Source: Chloroflexota bacterium
GTDB lineage: Bacteria > Chloroflexota > Anaerolineae > Promineifilales > Promineifilaceae
NCBI GenBank assembly: GCA_017993775.1
Contig: JAGOMA010000046.1
Span: 1-40,634, forward strand
Length of the DNA stretch: 40,634 nucleotides
Reading direction: 5' to 3'
Under the pieces are notes generated by a model that was not told where the DNA came from, did not search any database, and saw only the letters and a program-made list of their open reading frames with translations. Of this stretch, positions 38,292 to 40,634 are shown piece by piece; position 1 is the first letter of the stretch; each line of letters opens with the position of its first letter. A program made the translations under genes and the position numbers.

Positions 38292-39689
38292 TTACTCGCC
38301 GCGAACCATTTGGGTGGCGAGGCGGTTGTGTTTTTCCAGGTTGGCGGGCAGGTTGATGGTGGCGAGACGGCCGTTTTCCACCACCACTTTGCCGTTAATC
38401 ACCGACCAGTCCACGCCGGGCGGCTGGCACAGGACCATGGCGGCTACGGGGTCGTGGCTGGCCCCGGCGAAGGCGACCTGATTCAGGTTCACGGCGATGA
38501 AGTCGGCGCTCATGCCGGGGGCCAGATAGCCGATGTCGTCGCGGCCCAGCACGGTCGCGCCGCCGCGCGTGGCAATCTCCAACGCTTCGCGGGCGGTCAT
38601 GGCGTTTGGTTGGCCGCCGAAGCCGCCGCGCCCGCCGGGAGCCTGGCTGAGGTAGCGGTCTGGGGCGACGCGCTGGAGCAGCATGGCCTGCCGCGCCTCG
38701 GTGAGCAGGTGGCTGCCGTCGTTGGAGGCGGAGCCATCGACGCCTAATCCCACGGGCACACCGGCGCGGCGCATGGCGGGCACGGCGGCGATGCCGCTGG
38801 CGAGGCGCATGTTGCTGGAGGGGCAGTGGGCGACGCCGGTTCCAGTCCGCCCGAACAGGCTGATTTCTGATTCGCTCATGTGGACGCAGTGGGCGTGCCA
38901 GACGTCGTCGCCGGTCCAGCCGAGCGATTCGACATAGGCGACGGGGCGGTGGCCGAAGGTTTCCAGGCAGAATTCTTCTTCTTCGAGGGTTTCGGCCAGG
39001 TGGGTGTGCAGGCGCACGCCGTAGGCGCGGGCGAGTTTGGCCGATTCGCGCATGAGGTCGGGGGTGACGGAGAAGGGGGAGCAGGGGGCCAGGACGATAC
39101 GCATCATGGCGTGGCGGCTGGCGTCGTGGTAGGTTTCGATGAGGCGCTGGCTGTCTTTGAGGATGAAGGCTTCGTCTTCGGTGACGCGGTCGGGGGGCAG
39201 GCCGCCTTTGCTTTCGCCGAGGGACATGGAGCCGCGGGCGGCGTGGAAGCGCACGCCGATTTCCTGGGCGGCGCGAATTTGGCTGTCCAGGGTGCAGTCG
39301 TTGGGGAAGATGTAGAGGTGGTCGCTGCTGGTGGTGCAGCCGGATAGGGCGAGTTCGGCCAGCCCGGTGAGGGTGCTGACGTAGATGGCTTCGTCGGTGA
39401 GGTTGGCCCAGATGGGGTAGAGGGTTTTGAGCCAGGTGAAGAGTTCGGCGTCTTGGGCGAGGACGCGGGTGAGGGTTTGGTAGAGGTGGTGGTGGGTGTT
39501 GACGAGGCCGGGCAGGACGACGTGCCCGGCGAGGTCGAGGACGGTGTCGGCGGTGGCGGGCAGGTCGGCGGTGGGGCCGACTTGCTGGATGACGTTATCC
39601 ACGACGTAGAGGCCGCCGTTGGGGATTTCGCGGCGCTGGTCGTCCATGGTGACGAGGACGGCCGTGTTTTTAACGAGTAATGTGCTCAT
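38292..39689 (-). CDS. Amidohydrolase of the 8-oxoguanine deaminase / AtzB-like group
   Basis: The 465-residue zinc or iron amidohydrolase begins with the beta-sandwich start typical of the family, then the metal site NTHHHLYQTLTR (His66 and His68), SGCTTSSDHLYIFPN, ARGSMSLGESKGGLPPD, the HTHLAE metal His, HAHCVHMSESE, and GLGVDGSASNDGS with the last metal-binding Asp. These strings match 8-oxoguanine deaminase and hydroxyatrazine hydrolase relatives, which deaminate 8-oxoguanine to urate. This is inferred from recognition of motifs; a different purine or pterin is possible. The frame opens at 39746, but ATG 39689 with AAAGGAG upstream gives the family N-terminus. Long repeat copy B lies upstream, pointing at the gene. 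Confidence 0.87.
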   Translation of the reverse strand: MSTLLVKNTAVLVTMDDQRREIPNGGLYVVDNVIQQVGPTADLPATADTVLDLAGHVVLPGLVNTHHHLYQTLTRVLAQDAELFTWLKTLYPIWANLTDEAIYVSTLTGLAELALSGCTTSSDHLYIFPNDCTLDSQIRAAQEIGVRFHAARGSMSLGESKGGLPPDRVTEDEAFILKDSQRLIETYHDASRHAMMRIVLAPCSPFSVTPDLMRESAKLARAYGVRLHTHLAETLEEEEFCLETFGHRPVAYVESLGWTGDDVWHAHCVHMSESEISLFGRTGTGVAHCPSSNMRLASGIAAVPAMRRAGVPVGLGVDGSASNDGSHLLTEARQAMLLQRVAPDRYLSQAPGGRGGFGGQPNAMTAREALEIATRGGATVLGRDDIGYLAPGMSADFIAVNLNQVAFAGASHDPVAAMVLCQPPGVDWSVINGKVVVENGRLATINLPANLEKHNRLATQMVRGE

Positions 39690-39825
39690 GTCAGGCTCCG
39701 ACTCCTTTGTTAAAGCTGGTAAATATGGGTGAGGTAACTGTAGCACGGCCGTTTGGGGTTGGCAATGGGGGGAGGAAGGAGCGTTTTTAACGCTAAGGGT
39801 TCGTAAACATATAACTCCCCGGTTT

Positions 39826-39859
39826 AGACCTGACAGGTTTCAGAAAACCTGTCAGGTCT
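39826..39859. repeat. Perfect 15-bp hairpin AGACCTGACAGGTTT
   Basis: AGACCTGACAGGTTT (39826-39840) is exactly complementary to AAACCTGTCAGGTCT (39845-39859), with a 4-nt loop. It is a short palindrome of dispersed-repeat style, 137 bp upstream of the deaminase start and just outside long repeat copy B. Confidence 0.85.
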
Positions 39860-39909
39860 GGGCGAAATCTATTCTTTTACAAGCCCTAAGGGGCATTGGG
39901 GCAAAGGGA

Positions 39910-40325
39910 ACCGGCATATGTGGGGGCGAGCGACGGCTTAAGAAGGGTTCAGAAAGGATGATCGAAGGACGAGCGAAGGACGAGCGAAGGATGAGCGAAG
40001 GATGGATGAGGCACGAGCCGGTAGGCGCAAGCCCGTATATGGGGGAAAGGGCCGGGAAATGGGCGGGTGGCCCAAATGTGGGTGGGAGCGAGAAGGAAGC
40101 GGAAAAATGGGGCAGGCCATATCTGGCGGTCCTGGTGGGGTTTGGGGGAGGTGGGAAACGGCCGTGTTGGAGCCGATTGGCAGGGGACGGTCTAATCATT
40201 TAGCAGGCAGTGGGGGGTGAGATGGGGGAACGGCCGTTGAGCTGGCGGGGTGGGGCGTGGCCGGCGGGGTGTGGCGCGGCGGGGACGCCGGCCACAGGAG
40301 CAAGCGGAAGACCGTGCCAGAATGG
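39910..40325 (-). repeat. Long dispersed repeat, copy B (inverted relative to copy A)
   Basis: Read on the minus strand this follows copy A (165-611): CGGTCTTCCGCTTGC, GTGGCCGGC, AACGGCCGTTCCCC, CACTGCCTGCTAAA, GCCTGCCCC, CCCATATACGGGCTTGCG, the 11-bp units, CTTCTTAAGCCGTC and CATATGCCGGT at the end (39910). It carries ACGGCCGT near 40158 and 40232. It lies upstream of the minus-strand deaminase gene, in the same orientation to it as copy A has to its own downstream gene. Confidence 0.8.
39949..40003 (-). repeat. 11-bp tandem units inside long repeat copy B
   Basis: Five consecutive units on the minus strand read ATCCTTCGCTC, ATCCTTCGCTC, GTCCTTCGCTC, GTCCTTCGATC and ATCCTTTCTGA, one unit more than in copy A. 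Confidence 0.85.
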
Positions 40326-40356
40326 GACCAATCAAAAATGATCCATTCTTGTTTGC

Positions 40357-40634
40357 TCACAACCCTAATAGGCCTGTACAGGCAACTGTTTCTGGCGGAA
40401 GTTCTTCAAATTGTCCCGTTTCAAGGTTTATTTCCCAGGCAAACAATATCTCTGTAGGGGCGTCATCGGAATCTTCAAAATGACCGATAGCAAGCAGCGT
40501 ATGGACCCATCTCTCTTTCTCTTCAACTGCGGAATCAGCCGGATAATCGGCAACTTTCCAGCAAGTGGATTCGATTAAGCGTAAACCATTTCCCGTGTCT
40601 TCCTCCATCGGCAAAAACAGCACATCGGTAATTT
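40357..40634 (-). CDS. Unrecognised gene, partial (start may lie beyond the window)
   Basis: An open frame with stop at 40357 is open to the right edge, with an ATG at 40623 giving 88 residues. The product is acidic and Trp-containing (VADYPADSAVEEKE, WEINLETGQFEELPPE), without a signal peptide or membrane segment. Its composition looks like a real small cytoplasmic protein rather than a shadow frame. No family is recognised. The three codons before the ATG are also open, so the true start may be outside the window. Confidence 0.55.
   Translation of the reverse strand, partial: ITDVLFLPMEEDTGNGLRLIESTCWKVADYPADSAVEEKERWVHTLLAIGHFEDSDDAPTEILFAWEINLETGQFEELPPETVACTGLLGL

Noticed and set aside
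165..40325. The whole block as a transposon or genomic island bounded by the inverted repeats
   Set aside because: No transposase, integrase, tRNA junction or target duplication is visible, and the content is mostly housekeeping.
1..40634. ACGGCCGT as an assembly or cloning artefact (it contains the CGGCCG restriction site)
   Set aside because: Copies are spread inside intact genes and encode residues compatible with the proteins, with variable flanks.

Overview
The window looks like chromosomal DNA of a Gram-negative-like or monoderm environmental bacterium of the phylum Chloroflexota, probably class Anaerolineae (inference). The grounds are moderately high GC (high fifties by eye), paired VWA-membrane-FHA proteins with Pro/Thr linkers (PTPxPTPTP style), two separate MurJ-like flippases, a class III fructose-bisphosphatase, and hairpin-forming repeats in most longer gaps. 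No rRNA, tRNA, CRISPR array, integrase or transposase was seen.

Layout. 1-736: a possible 5' end of a minus-strand gene, then a ~450 bp repeat (copy A) and a promoter. 737-2916 (+): metallo-beta-lactamase hydrolase and MutY with a C-terminal Nudix domain. 2943-6899 (-): an ABC-2 export operon (ATPase, two permeases) ending in an alkyltransferase-like DNA repair protein. 7094-11206 (-): a truncated AMP-forming ligase relative, an FHA tail-anchored protein and a first MurJ. 11618-15226 (+): a very large orphan hybrid histidine kinase. 15447-18548 (-): class III FBPase, PdxH and a glycine-rich RRM protein. 19030-19560 (+): TadA, convergent with a second MurJ (19576-21198, -). 21199-21541: hairpins and an 11-bp phased repeat array. 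21542-24334 (+): GT-C membrane glycosyltransferase with three C-terminal repeats, convergent with prephenate dehydratase (24340-25179, -). 25501-27216 (+): complete fatty acyl-CoA ligase. 27295-33863: a divergent cluster of a UvrD-like ATPase, a rhomboid protease and two VWA-TM-FHA proteins. 33865-36269 (+): HAD phosphatase and polyprenyl-phosphate sugar phosphotransferase. 36335-39689 (-): DnaQ-WYL exonuclease, tandem-Nudix protein and 8-oxoguanine deaminase-like amidohydrolase. The right end holds copy B of the long repeat, inverted, and a partial unknown gene.

The strongest unusual signal is the self-complementary octamer ACGGCCGT. I counted about 90 exact copies by eye in 40.6 kb, where about one or two are expected from base composition. 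It occurs in genes in all three frames (giving TAV, NGR or RP in proteins), in gaps, in a terminator stem and at a start codon. It resembles in behaviour, but not sequence, the cyanobacterial HIP1 element. Second is the inverted long-repeat pair, whose copies both point at a downstream gene and differ by one 11-bp unit. Third is an 11-bp phased CCTACG array laid out like a response-regulator promoter. Fourth is the FHA/VWA/rhomboid/UvrD-like cluster, a candidate for an undescribed membrane signalling module. Several genes appear leaderless, with a TATAAT-like box 6-8 nt before the ATG.
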